A DNA stretch of 6,242 nt from Thermoleophilaceae bacterium. Its GTDB lineage: Bacteria > Actinomycetota > Thermoleophilia > Solirubrobacterales > Thermoleophilaceae. Below the pieces are notes generated by a model. The model worked only from the letters and a program-made list of their open reading frames with translations, was not told where the DNA came from and did no database searches. This document shows positions 1 through 6,107 of this stretch, in pieces. A program made the translations under genes and the position numbers. Each line of letters begins with the position of its first letter. Positions within the stretch are counted from its first letter, which is position 1. Where the stretch lies: assembly GCA_013813135.1 (NCBI GenBank), contig JACCSF010000328.1, forward strand, positions 1 through 6,242, read 5' to 3'.

Positions 1-30
1 TCTAGCGCCGGCGCACTCGCGGCCCCCGCC

Positions 31-1218
31 CTACTTCGTCCCCAGAAACTCCAGCATCGCGGCGTGCGTCTCGCGCGGCCGCTCCAGCTGGGGCACGTGG
101 CCGCAGTCCAGCTCCACGTGGCGGGCCGACGGCAGCGCTCGCTCCACGTGCTTCATGAAGGCGATCGGCACCAGCGTGTCGCGCCGGCCCCACACGAACA
201 TCGCGTCCGTCGACAGGCCGCTCAGGCGGGTCCAGAAGCCGTCGTCGCCGTTCGGCTCGTCCAGGTAGATGTTGCGCGCCGCCGCGTAGAACGCGGCGCG
301 GCCGCGCGGGGTCAGGTAGCCGCGCAGGAACTCGTCCACGCCGGCCGCCGCCCAGCCCTTGCCGCCGCCGGGGATCAGCCGGCGCACCACGCGCTCGACC
401 ACCGGCCGCGGTGTCACCTGAAGCAGCCCCAGCTCCGGGCGCAGCAGCCTCACGACGGGCGCCCAGCGGCGGTCGCGCAGCCAGGCCAGCGCCGGGCTCA
501 GCAGCACAAGGCCGCGCAGGCGGTCGCGGTGCATCAGTCCCGCCTCGATCGCCACGCGCCCGCCCATGCTGTTCCCGACCAGGTGCGCCTCGTCCACCCC
601 GAGCGCGTCGAGCGTGTGGAACGCCGCGCGGGCGAACCACTCGGCGTCGTAGGGCGCGCCGATCGGCTTGTCGGATTCGCCGAACCCCGGCAGGTCCATC
701 GCCACGACCCGGTAGCGGCCCGCCAGCGCCGCGACGGTCGGCAGGAAGGACGCCTTCGTCCCGCCCAGGCCGTGCAGGCAGAGGACGGTCTCCGGGCCGA
801 CCCCCGCCGACAACACGGCGATGCGCCCCGACCGAGTGCGCAGCGTCTCGAACGAGAGCCGGCCCGGGTCGTCCGATCCGCTCGTGGCTGCCAGCAGCCC
901 CACGCCGAGGTGGAGGCTGCCGCGCATCCGCAGCCGGCCCTGCTGGAACGCGGTCATCCCGCCGCGCACGTCCTGGGTCACCTTCCGCCAAGTCGCGGGG
1001 TCGGCCGCGATCCGCGCGTCCGGCTCCAGGTTGTTGCGCGCGGGGATCACCCGTAGCCGGCGCCCGCTGATGCGGGCATCCCACTCCCCGCCGCCGCGCA
1101 CGCACAGGCGCACCAGCGCGCGGCCGCCCGGGACGTCGATCACGTCCGGGTCGTAGCGCCGCGCCAGCGAGGCGATTCCCGAGGGCGGCTCGGCAGTCTT
1201 CGCAGTCGTGACCCCCAT
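31..1218 (-). CDS. Two-domain protein: N-terminal SCP2-like domain fused to alpha/beta hydrolase
   Basis: This 395-residue protein has two parts. Residues about 30-120 resemble the SCP2 sterol/lipid-carrier fold: GGRALVRL, then EPDARIAADPATWRKV (65-80) and MTAFQQGRLRMRGSLHLGVGL (88-108), matching the family pattern 'D..i....e.w..v..g...p..Af..GklkvkGd..la..l'. Residues about 125-395 form an alpha/beta hydrolase with a full triad: oxyanion loop HGLGG (149-153), DLPGFGESDKP (175-185), nucleophile Ser217 in GNSMGG, acid Asp347 in WGRRDTLVP and His374 in CGHVPQLERP. A variable cap lies at about 245-330. The arrangement suggests an esterase or lipase-like enzyme acting on a bound hydrophobic substrate, but substrate is unknown. 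There is no signal peptide or membrane segment, so it should be cytoplasmic. It is separated by 51 bases from the oxidoreductase gene and has no strong ribosome site; it may be a passenger rather than part of sugar metabolism. Confidence 0.85.
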   Translation of the reverse strand: MGVTTAKTAEPPSGIASLARRYDPDVIDVPGGRALVRLCVRGGGEWDARISGRRLRVIPARNNLEPDARIAADPATWRKVTQDVRGGMTAFQQGRLRMRGSLHLGVGLLAATSGSDDPGRLSFETLRTRSGRIAVLSAGVGPETVLCLHGLGGTKASFLPTVAALAGRYRVVAMDLPGFGESDKPIGAPYDAEWFARAAFHTLDALGVDEAHLVGNSMGGRVAIEAGLMHRDRLRGLVLLSPALAWLRDRRWAPVVRLLRPELGLLQVTPRPVVERVVRRLIPGGGKGWAAAGVDEFLRGYLTPRGRAAFYAAARNIYLDEPNGDDGFWTRLSGLSTDAMFVWGRRDTLVPIAFMKHVERALPSARHVELDCGHVPQLERPRETHAAMLEFLGTK

Positions 1219-1269
1219 GCCCGTTCGCCAAGCCTACGCGCAGACGGCCCGCGGAGCGAACAAATGGGT
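1219..1269. other. Short intergenic gap with a small inverted repeat
   Basis: These 51 bases separate the oxidoreductase stop from the hydrolase start. A 6-bp inverted repeat (GTTCGC 1223-1228 and GCGAAC 1256-1261) flanks a 27-base spacer, and a 4-bp hairpin overlaps the stop at 1266-1276. No convincing terminator, promoter or ribosome site is visible. The hydrolase is therefore either read through weakly from upstream or has an unrecognised promoter. Confidence 0.3.
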
Positions 1270-2250
1270 CTAACCCGTCACGCGCGCGCCGCTCGCCGCG
1301 CTCTCGTACAGAGCCGCGATCGTGCGCGCCTGGCCCATCGCGTCCTCGCGGCCGAGCCGCGGCGTCCGCTCGCCGGCCACCGCCGCCGCAAAGTCGCGCA
1401 GCTCGCAGGCGTAGGGGTTGTCGCGCTCGACCTCGACCCGCTCCGGCGACCCGTCCGCCGGCCATACGTCGATCACGGGCTCGGCCGCGTGGAAGGGGTC
1501 GCTCAGGAGCAGCGCGCCCTCCGAGCCCACCACCTCGAGCTCGGAGCGGTCGGCTGTGTCGACACCGCAGTCGAAGTGGCCGAGGACGTCGCCCGGGAAG
1601 CTCAACGTGCCGGTGAAGCGCACGTCCACGCCCGCGCCGCCGGTCACCTGCTGGCCGGTCACCGCCACCGGGTCGCCGGCCACCAGTCGCGCCGCGCTCA
1701 CGCAGTAGCACCCCACGTCCATCAGCGCCCCGCCCTCGAGCTCGCCGGACAGCCGGATGTTGCCGGCTGCGCCCAGCGTGTCCGCGTCCAGCGCGAACGA
1801 GAACTGCGCCCGCACCACCCGCAGCTCGCCCACGCGCGGCAGCAGCTCGACCAGCCGGTCGGCCTGCGGGTGGTGGCGCCACATGAACCCCTCGGCCAGC
1901 ACCCGGCCCGCGGCCGAGGCTGCGTCGAACGCGCGCTCGACCGGCTCGACCGATCGCGCCAGCGGCTTCTCGCAGAGCACGTGCTTGCCCGCCTCCAATG
2001 CGCGAATCGACCACTCGACGTGCATCGAGTTGGGTAGCGATATGTACACGGCGTCGACGTCCGGATCCTCGAGCAGCTCCTCGTACGAGCCGAGCGCCCG
2101 CTCGACGCCGAGCGCGGCAGCCTGCTCGGAGGCTCGGCTCAGATCGCGCGACGCCACCGCCACCACGTCGACCTCGTCCACCAGCCGCGCCCCACCCACC
2201 AGCTGCTCGTTGATGCGCGCGGTGGAGAGGAGTCCGAGCCTCAGCCCCAC
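1270..2250 (-). CDS. Gfo/Idh/MocA-family oxidoreductase, possible aldose (xylose) dehydrogenase
   Basis: This 326-residue cytoplasmic enzyme has an N-terminal Rossmann domain opening GLLSTARIN (6-14), a common variant of the glycine motif. The family signature CEKPLA lies at 93-98 with catalytic Lys95. FMWRHHPQ (122-129) and GGALMDVGCYCVSAAR (173-188, with Asp178 and Tyr182) mark the substrate-binding C-terminal domain. Size and motifs fit the NADP-dependent sugar dehydrogenase/dihydrodiol dehydrogenase branch, which includes D-xylose 1-dehydrogenases and 1,5-anhydrofructose reductases. Lying directly behind a xylose importer, it may oxidise D-xylose to xylonolactone. That is inference, since specificity in this family cannot be read from motifs. 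No xylonolactonase, xylonate dehydratase, xylose isomerase or xylulokinase is in the window. The GTG at 2250 is chosen because it gives the normal family N-terminus; it overlaps the end of the broken SDR gene by 10 bases, with GAGGGG just upstream. Confidence 0.87.
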   Translation of the reverse strand: MGLRLGLLSTARINEQLVGGARLVDEVDVVAVASRDLSRASEQAAALGVERALGSYEELLEDPDVDAVYISLPNSMHVEWSIRALEAGKHVLCEKPLARSVEPVERAFDAASAAGRVLAEGFMWRHHPQADRLVELLPRVGELRVVRAQFSFALDADTLGAAGNIRLSGELEGGALMDVGCYCVSAARLVAGDPVAVTGQQVTGGAGVDVRFTGTLSFPGDVLGHFDCGVDTADRSELEVVGSEGALLLSDPFHAAEPVIDVWPADGSPERVEVERDNPYACELRDFAAAVAGERTPRLGREDAMGQARTIAALYESAASGARVTG

Positions 2251-2863
2251 GACCCCTCGTTCATCGGCCGGAAGGAGACGGTCATCATGCGCAGGTTGCG
2301 CGGCTGGTTGACGGCGAACAGCACCACGTCGGCCACTTCCTCAGCGCTCATCATGCCCTCGACGCTGTCGGGTGTCCGCCCCGAGCCCATCGCGAAATCG
2401 GTGGCGATCCCGCCCGGCGCGATGTTCGTCACCCGCACGCCCTGCTCGCGCAGCTCGTGATCCAGCGCGCGCGTGAAGCCGAGCTGCCCGAACTTCGACG
2501 CGTTGTAGACCGCCTCCCCGGGAAACGCCCTCAGGCCCGCCACCGAGGCCATCGAGAGGAAGTCGCCCTTGCGCTCGATCAGGTGCGGGAGCGTGAAGCG
2601 CGCGGTATGGAGCGTGCCCTTCAGGTTCACGTCGATCATCGCCCGTCGAGGCCGCCGAAGCGCTCCACTGCCGCATTCACGGCCACCTCGACCGAGCCGG
2701 GGTCTCGCACGTCGCACTCCACGCCGAGCGCTCCCTGGAGGCCGAGGTCGCCGCCGCTGCGCGACGCGAGCGCCACGCGCATTCCGTCGGCGTGGGACGC
2801 CCGCGCAATGGCGGCGCCGACCCCCCGGCTGGCGCCGGTGATGAACGCGGCCCTGTCCGTCAC
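2241..2863 (-). pseudogene. Short-chain dehydrogenase/reductase disrupted by an internal deletion and frameshift
   Basis: The first half starts at GTG 2863 (overlapping the permease stop) and encodes 75 residues with the NAD(P)-binding motif TGASRGVG (9-16), SR at 34-35, the CDVRD segment (50-54) and ERFGGLDG, then stops at TGA 2638-2636. The second half continues in another frame from MIDVNLKGT (ATG 2639) for 132 residues to TGA 2241. It has the SMAS serine region, the active-site YNASK, and APGGIATDF. Between GLD and IDVNL a classical SDR such as FabG has about 25 residues including NNAG; here only 8 bases remain, so some 67 bases (a 3n+1 number) seem lost. With the coenzyme and catalytic halves separated and the NNAG strand missing, activity is unlikely. 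Before damage it was probably a sugar or general NAD(P)-dependent reductase of the operon. The remnants meet in an ATGA overlap, so two fragments could still be made. An assembly error is possible. Confidence 0.82.
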
Positions 2864-4080
2864 GCTCTTCCCGATTGGGCCTGTGCGCGCCGCGACAGGG
2901 AGTCGACCGTGACCGCCAGCAGCAGCACGCCGCCGGTGATGACGAACTTCTCGCCAGAGCCGAGGCCCAGCAGGCCGAGCCCGTTGTCGATCGACGCGAT
3001 CACGAGCGCTCCCAGGATCGCGCTCTTGATGTGGCCGACGCCGCCGAACAGCGACGTACCGCCGATCACCGCGGCCGCGATCGAGTAGAGCAGGATCGAG
3101 CCGCCGCCCGCGTTGGTGTCCACCGAGCGCAGCCGCGAGGCGAGCACGAGCCCGCCGACGGCCGCCATGAACGAGCAGATGGCGAACACCGCGATCTTGA
3201 TGCGGTCGACGTTGATGCCGGCCCTGCGGGCGGCCTCGGCGTTGCCGCCGACCGCGTAGACGTAGCGCCCGAAGCGGGTGCGCCCGAGCACGAAGCCCCA
3301 GAACAGCAGGAAGAACCCGACGAGCAGGAACAGGTAGGGGATGCCGCGATCCTCGTTCGCCACGTACACCGCGGCGCCGAGCGCGACGGCCAGGGCGCCG
3401 ACGCGCAGCGCGATGACGCTCAGCGGGTCATGGCCGAGCTCCGCCTTGCGCCGAATCCGGACCTCGTTCAACTGGATGCCGGCGAAGATCAGCACGGCGA
3501 GCAGCCAGAGGGCCCAGGAAGTCGACTCGGGCAGGAAGTCGTTGGCCAGCCCGATCAGGAAGTCGTTCTGGAGCACGACTGTGCCGCGGCTGCCGATCAG
3601 CAGCAGCACCACGCCGTTCCAGGCGATCAACCCCGCGAGCGTGACCACGAACGACGGGATGCCGATCTTGGTGATGATCAGCCCATGCAGGGTGCCGATC
3701 GCGATGCCCGACCCGAGCGCCAGCGCCACGGCGATCGGGGTGGACAGCTCGTTGCCGTCCGGGATCAACAGCACCGCGGCGATCACGCCCGCCACACCCG
3801 AGACGTAGCCGACCGACAGGTCGATTTCGCCAAGGAGCAGCACGAAGACGATGCCCATCGCGATCGTCGCGAAGGCCGCCGACTGGACGATCAGGTTGAC
3901 GAAGTTGCTGGCGGTGAGGAAGCGGTCGTTCTGCGACTGGAAGACGATCGCGATGATGACCAGGCCGATGATGATCGGCAGCGATCCGAGCTGGCCGGAG
4001 CGGACGTTGGTCCACCACTCGCGGAAGGCGTCGCCCAGGCCGGCCGAGCCGGTGTCGGCGGTGGCATCGGCTGTGGTCAT
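2860..4080 (-). CDS. xylH: Xylose ABC transporter permease (XylH-like)
   Basis: This 406-residue inner-membrane protein forms the sugar channel (BPD_transp_2 family; E. coli XylH is about 393 residues). Hydrophobic segments run along the whole chain, roughly at 33-48, 60-84, 92-106, 114-137, 141-163, 190-204, 223-241, 247-266, 296-315, 329-347, 352-370 and 377-394. Family landmarks are EIDLSVG (85-91), IPSFVVTLAG (141-150), the cytoplasmic coupling loop with GGNAEAARRAGIN (278-290), IGGTSLFGG (339-347) and SIDNG (363-367). These closely resemble the corresponding XylH segments as I recall them, including the following helix start RIKIAVFAI (293-301), which supports xylose over ribose or galactose. 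A charged loop at about 205-222 (NEVRIRRKAELGHD) also fits XylH. The ATG overlaps the ATPase stop, and the stop TGA overlaps the GTG of the next gene (GTGA), so translation appears coupled on both sides. Confidence 0.93.
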   Translation of the reverse strand: MTTADATADTGSAGLGDAFREWWTNVRSGQLGSLPIIIGLVIIAIVFQSQNDRFLTASNFVNLIVQSAAFATIAMGIVFVLLLGEIDLSVGYVSGVAGVIAAVLLIPDGNELSTPIAVALALGSGIAIGTLHGLIITKIGIPSFVVTLAGLIAWNGVVLLLIGSRGTVVLQNDFLIGLANDFLPESTSWALWLLAVLIFAGIQLNEVRIRRKAELGHDPLSVIALRVGALAVALGAAVYVANEDRGIPYLFLLVGFFLLFWGFVLGRTRFGRYVYAVGGNAEAARRAGINVDRIKIAVFAICSFMAAVGGLVLASRLRSVDTNAGGGSILLYSIAAAVIGGTSLFGGVGHIKSAILGALVIASIDNGLGLLGLGSGEKFVITGGVLLLAVTVDSLSRRAQAQSGRA

Positions 4081-4862
4081 GCGGTCACCTCCTCGGTGGT
4101 GTCGACCACGCCGGGCACCTTGGACAGCTTCCCGGCGGTGATGGCGTGCACGACCTGTTCCTGCGTCACCTCGGTGCGCTTGAACTCGGCCACGTTCTGG
4201 CCGAGGCGCAGCACGGTGATGTTGTCCGCCACCTCGAAGATGTCGTGCAGGTTGTGGGAGACGATCACGACGCCGAGACCCTGCTCGGCGAGGCGCTTGA
4301 CGAGGTCGAGCACCTGGCGTGTCTGGGCGACGCCGAGGGCGGCGGTCGGCTCATCGAGGATGACGAGGCGCGAGTTCCACATCACGGCCTTGGCGACCGC
4401 CACCGACTGGCGCTGGCCGCCGGACAGCCCCGCCACGGTCTGGCGCACGCTGCGGATGGTGGTGACCGAGAGGCTCTGCAGCGTGTCTTGCGCGCGGGCC
4501 TCCATCTTGATCTCGTCGAGCGTGTGCAGCGACTCGAGCTCCTCGCGCCCGAGGAACATGTTCTGGACCACGTCGAGGTTGTCGGCCAGCGCCAGGTCCT
4601 GGTAGACGACCTCGATGCCGAGATCCGCGGCCTCGCGGGGCCCGCTGATGTGCACCTTCTGGCCCTCGTAGAGCACCTCGCCGCCGTCGATGCGGTAGAT
4701 GCCCGCCACGCTCTTGATGAGCGTGGACTTGCCGGCGCCGTTGTCGCCGACGAGCGCGGTCACGCAGCCGGGATACACGCGGAAGTCGACCTCGTGCAGG
4801 GCGATGACGGCGCCGAAATGCTTGCTCACTCCTCGCAGCTCGAGGAGCGCTGTGTCGGTCAT
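4077..4862 (-). CDS. Sugar ABC transporter ATP-binding protein, single ABC domain (XylG/FrcA type)
   Basis: This 261-residue cytoplasmic ATPase powers the importer. All nucleotide-binding motifs are present: Walker A GDNGAGKST (39-47, Lys45), Q-loop Gln88 in VYQDLAL, signature LSGGQ (146-150), Walker B LVILDEPT (166-173, with Asp170 and catalytic Glu171) and the switch histidine His203 in SHN. It has one ABC domain, about half the length of E. coli XylG, RbsA or AraG, which carry two. It should therefore work as a homodimer, as FrcA-type ATPases do. The start at 4862 is supported by a ribosome site and places the first beta-strand (LLELRGVSKHFG) at the N-terminus as in the family. The TGA stop overlaps the permease ATG by 4 bases (ATGA), and the last codons contain the permease's ribosome site. 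Neighbours indicate xylose as substrate; the ATPase sequence alone does not set specificity. Confidence 0.92.
   Translation of the reverse strand: MTDTALLELRGVSKHFGAVIALHEVDFRVYPGCVTALVGDNGAGKSTLIKSVAGIYRIDGGEVLYEGQKVHISGPREAADLGIEVVYQDLALADNLDVVQNMFLGREELESLHTLDEIKMEARAQDTLQSLSVTTIRSVRQTVAGLSGGQRQSVAVAKAVMWNSRLVILDEPTAALGVAQTRQVLDLVKRLAEQGLGVVIVSHNLHDIFEVADNITVLRLGQNVAEFKRTEVTQEQVVHAITAGKLSKVPGVVDTTEEVTA
4085..4094 (-). promoter_or_regulatory. Near-consensus Shine-Dalgarno sequence of the permease gene
   Basis: GAGGAGGTGA matches the ideal anti-16S complement AAGGAGGTGA at nine of ten positions. It lies four bases before the permease ATG at 4080, inside the final codons of the ATPase gene. 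Together with the ATGA overlap it suggests strong, coupled initiation that keeps permease output in step with the ATPase. Confidence 0.75.
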
Positions 4863-4866
4863 GAAG

Positions 4867-4875
4867 TCCCTCTCT
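4867..4875 (-). promoter_or_regulatory. Ribosome binding site of the ATPase gene, fixing its start
   Basis: AGAGAGGGA lies four bases before the ATG at 4862. It decides in favour of this start over the in-frame ATG at 4985, whose extra 41 residues would be translated from the hairpin region and are not part of the ABC fold. Confidence 0.65.
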
Positions 4876-4916
4876 CCCGGATTCGGGCTCGACTCTAAGG
4901 CAAACCCCGCGCGCCC

Positions 4917-4938
4917 GGCCAAGCCGCGCGCTTGGGCC
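4917..4938 (-). repeat. Second stem-loop in the same gap
   Basis: Arms GGCCAAGC (4917-4924) and GCTTGGGCC (4930-4938) pair over 8 base pairs with one bulged base and a 5-base loop. A competing perfect 7-bp pairing exists between 4923-4929 and 4941-4947, so the two folds exclude each other. It follows the first hairpin in the transcript and no T-run follows it. It may add to mRNA stabilisation or attenuation; no ligand-binding structure is recognisable. Confidence 0.45.
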
Positions 4939-4949
4939 CTGCGCGGCGC

Positions 4950-4979
4950 GGCCCCGGGGCGCCGCTGGCGCCCGGGGCC
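4950..4979 (-). repeat. GC-rich stem-loop in the gap between the binding-protein and ATPase genes
   Basis: Arms at 4950-4963 and 4967-4979 pair over 13 base pairs with a single bulged G and a 3-base loop, all but one base G or C. It begins 19 bases after the stop of the xylF-like gene in transcription order. No T-run follows, so it is not a canonical intrinsic terminator. In other sugar ABC operons such intergenic hairpins protect the 3' end of the binding-protein message or cause partial termination, so that the binding protein outnumbers the membrane parts. That role is inferred here. Confidence 0.7.
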
Positions 4980-4997
4980 TGCCACGTCAGCGTCCGA

Positions 4998-6107
4998 CTA
5001 GAGCCCTAGCTCGTCACACTTCGCCGCGACTTCCCCGGCGCAAATGTCCTCCTTCGTCGGGAAGTCGGGGTTCCCGAAGTACTCGGAGATGTTGTCCTTG
5101 GTCACGGACACCGGCGTCTCCAGGACGCTCGGCACCTCGTGCGTGCCGTTGTCGATCGGCACGGTCTCGACCGTGGGCTCCTTGCCCTTCGCCAGCGCGA
5201 TCGCGAGCTCAGCGGCGGCGTTGGCCTCCTTCTCGATCGCCTTGTAGACGGTCATGCACTGGTCGCCGTTGACGATGTTCTGGAGTCCTTCGAGCGTCGC
5301 GTCCTGACCCGTCACCGGGATCTGCGGGAGCTTGCGCTGCTTCAGCGCGGAGATCGCCGCGTTGCCGAGGCCGTCGTTGGCCGCGAGCACGCCGTCGACC
5401 TTGTTGTCGGCCTTCTGCAGCATCTGCTCGAAGATCGTCAGCGCCTTCTGGTTGTCCCAGTCGGGCACGGACTGATCGTCCACCTCGGTCCACTCACCCG
5501 CGTCGAACTTCGGGTTGATGACCGAGTCGTAGCCGTTCTTGAACAGCGTCGCGTTGTTGTCCGTGGGCGAGCCGTTCAGCACGGCGATCTGGGCGTCTGC
5601 CTTGTCGCCGATGCAGTCGACGAGGCCCTGCCCCTGGAGCTGGCCGACCTTCTCGTTGTCGAACGACACGTAGTAGTCGTTGGCGTCCGTGTCGAGCGTG
5701 AGGCGGTCATAGTCGATCACCTTGACGCCCTGGGACTTCGCGTTCGCCGCGATCGCCGCACCGGAGCCCGAGTCGAGGTTCACCAGCAGGATGACCTTCG
5801 CCCCGTTGGTGATGGCCTGCTCGGCCTGCTGCTGCTGCGTGGCCTTGTCGCCCTCGGCGTTCTGGATCTCGGCCTCGACGCCGGCGTCCTGGAACGCCGC
5901 CTTCAGCAGCGGTCGATCGTAGGTCTCCCAGCGCACCGACGACTTGGAGTCCGGCAGCAGGACGGCGACCTTGCCGACGTCACCGCCGCTGTCGGCGGTC
6001 GAGCTGCCACCGCCTCCGCTCGTGCTGTTCTCGTCGTCGCCGCAGCCGGCGACCACCAGGCTCGCTGCGACCGTGGCGGTCGCGAGCCAGACGGCTCCCT
6101 TCTTCAT
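4998..6107 (-). CDS. xylF: D-xylose ABC transporter substrate-binding lipoprotein (XylF-like)
   Basis: This 369-residue protein captures sugar outside the membrane and delivers it to the ABC permease encoded downstream. Residues 1-22 form a lipoprotein signal: MKK, a hydrophobic stretch, then lipobox V19-A20-G21-C22, so mature Cys22 should be lipid-anchored. A Ser/Gly-rich linker (about 28-44) leads into a type I periplasmic-binding fold (Peripla_BP_4). Segments that line up with my recollection of E. coli XylF include RW at 59-60, YDR at 133-135, SFDNEKVG at 148-155, GSPTDNNA at 179-186, ND at 244-245, GQDA at 267-270 and MTVYK at 285-289. Several of these contribute to the xylose pocket, so D-xylose is the most likely ligand; a related aldose is possible. 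About 20 residues beyond the usual end carry Cys356 and Cys364, which could form a disulfide. The ATG start overlaps the upstream stop by 4 bases and has a good ribosome site. Confidence 0.93.
   Translation of the reverse strand: MKKGAVWLATATVAASLVVAGCGDDENSTSGGGGSSTADSGGDVGKVAVLLPDSKSSVRWETYDRPLLKAAFQDAGVEAEIQNAEGDKATQQQQAEQAITNGAKVILLVNLDSGSGAAIAANAKSQGVKVIDYDRLTLDTDANDYYVSFDNEKVGQLQGQGLVDCIGDKADAQIAVLNGSPTDNNATLFKNGYDSVINPKFDAGEWTEVDDQSVPDWDNQKALTIFEQMLQKADNKVDGVLAANDGLGNAAISALKQRKLPQIPVTGQDATLEGLQNIVNGDQCMTVYKAIEKEANAAAELAIALAKGKEPTVETVPIDNGTHEVPSVLETPVSVTKDNISEYFGNPDFPTKEDICAGEVAAKCDELGL

Noticed and set aside
1..30. A terminator or next gene after the hydrolase
   Set aside because: Only 30 bases remain, with no hairpin plus T-run and no start that can be judged.
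1219..1276. A terminator after the oxidoreductase gene
   Set aside because: The hairpin at the stop has only 4 base pairs and is followed by ATTTGTT rather than a T-run. The 6-bp inverted repeat has a 27-base spacer.
2..2014. A 670-codon open frame on the minus strand across the hydrolase and oxidoreductase genes
   Set aside because: It is out of frame with two clearly recognisable enzymes, is dominated by Arg/Gly/Ala, and shows no domain. It is a by-product of high G+C codon use.
2640..2717. Start of the second SDR fragment at ATG 2717
   Set aside because: The 26 residues before MIDVNL are the out-of-frame reading of the first SDR half and do not resemble an SDR.
2875..4605. A 576-codon open frame on the plus strand opposite the permease and ATPase genes
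   Set aside because: Its translation is rich in Asp, Arg, Gln and His with no motif, as expected for the antisense of a hydrophobic, GC-rich gene. The minus-strand genes are unambiguous.
4863..4985. An N-terminal extension of 41 residues on the ATPase from an ATG at 4985
   Set aside because: The added residues come from the hairpin region, have no ABC-family counterpart, and a good ribosome site sits before the ATG at 4862.
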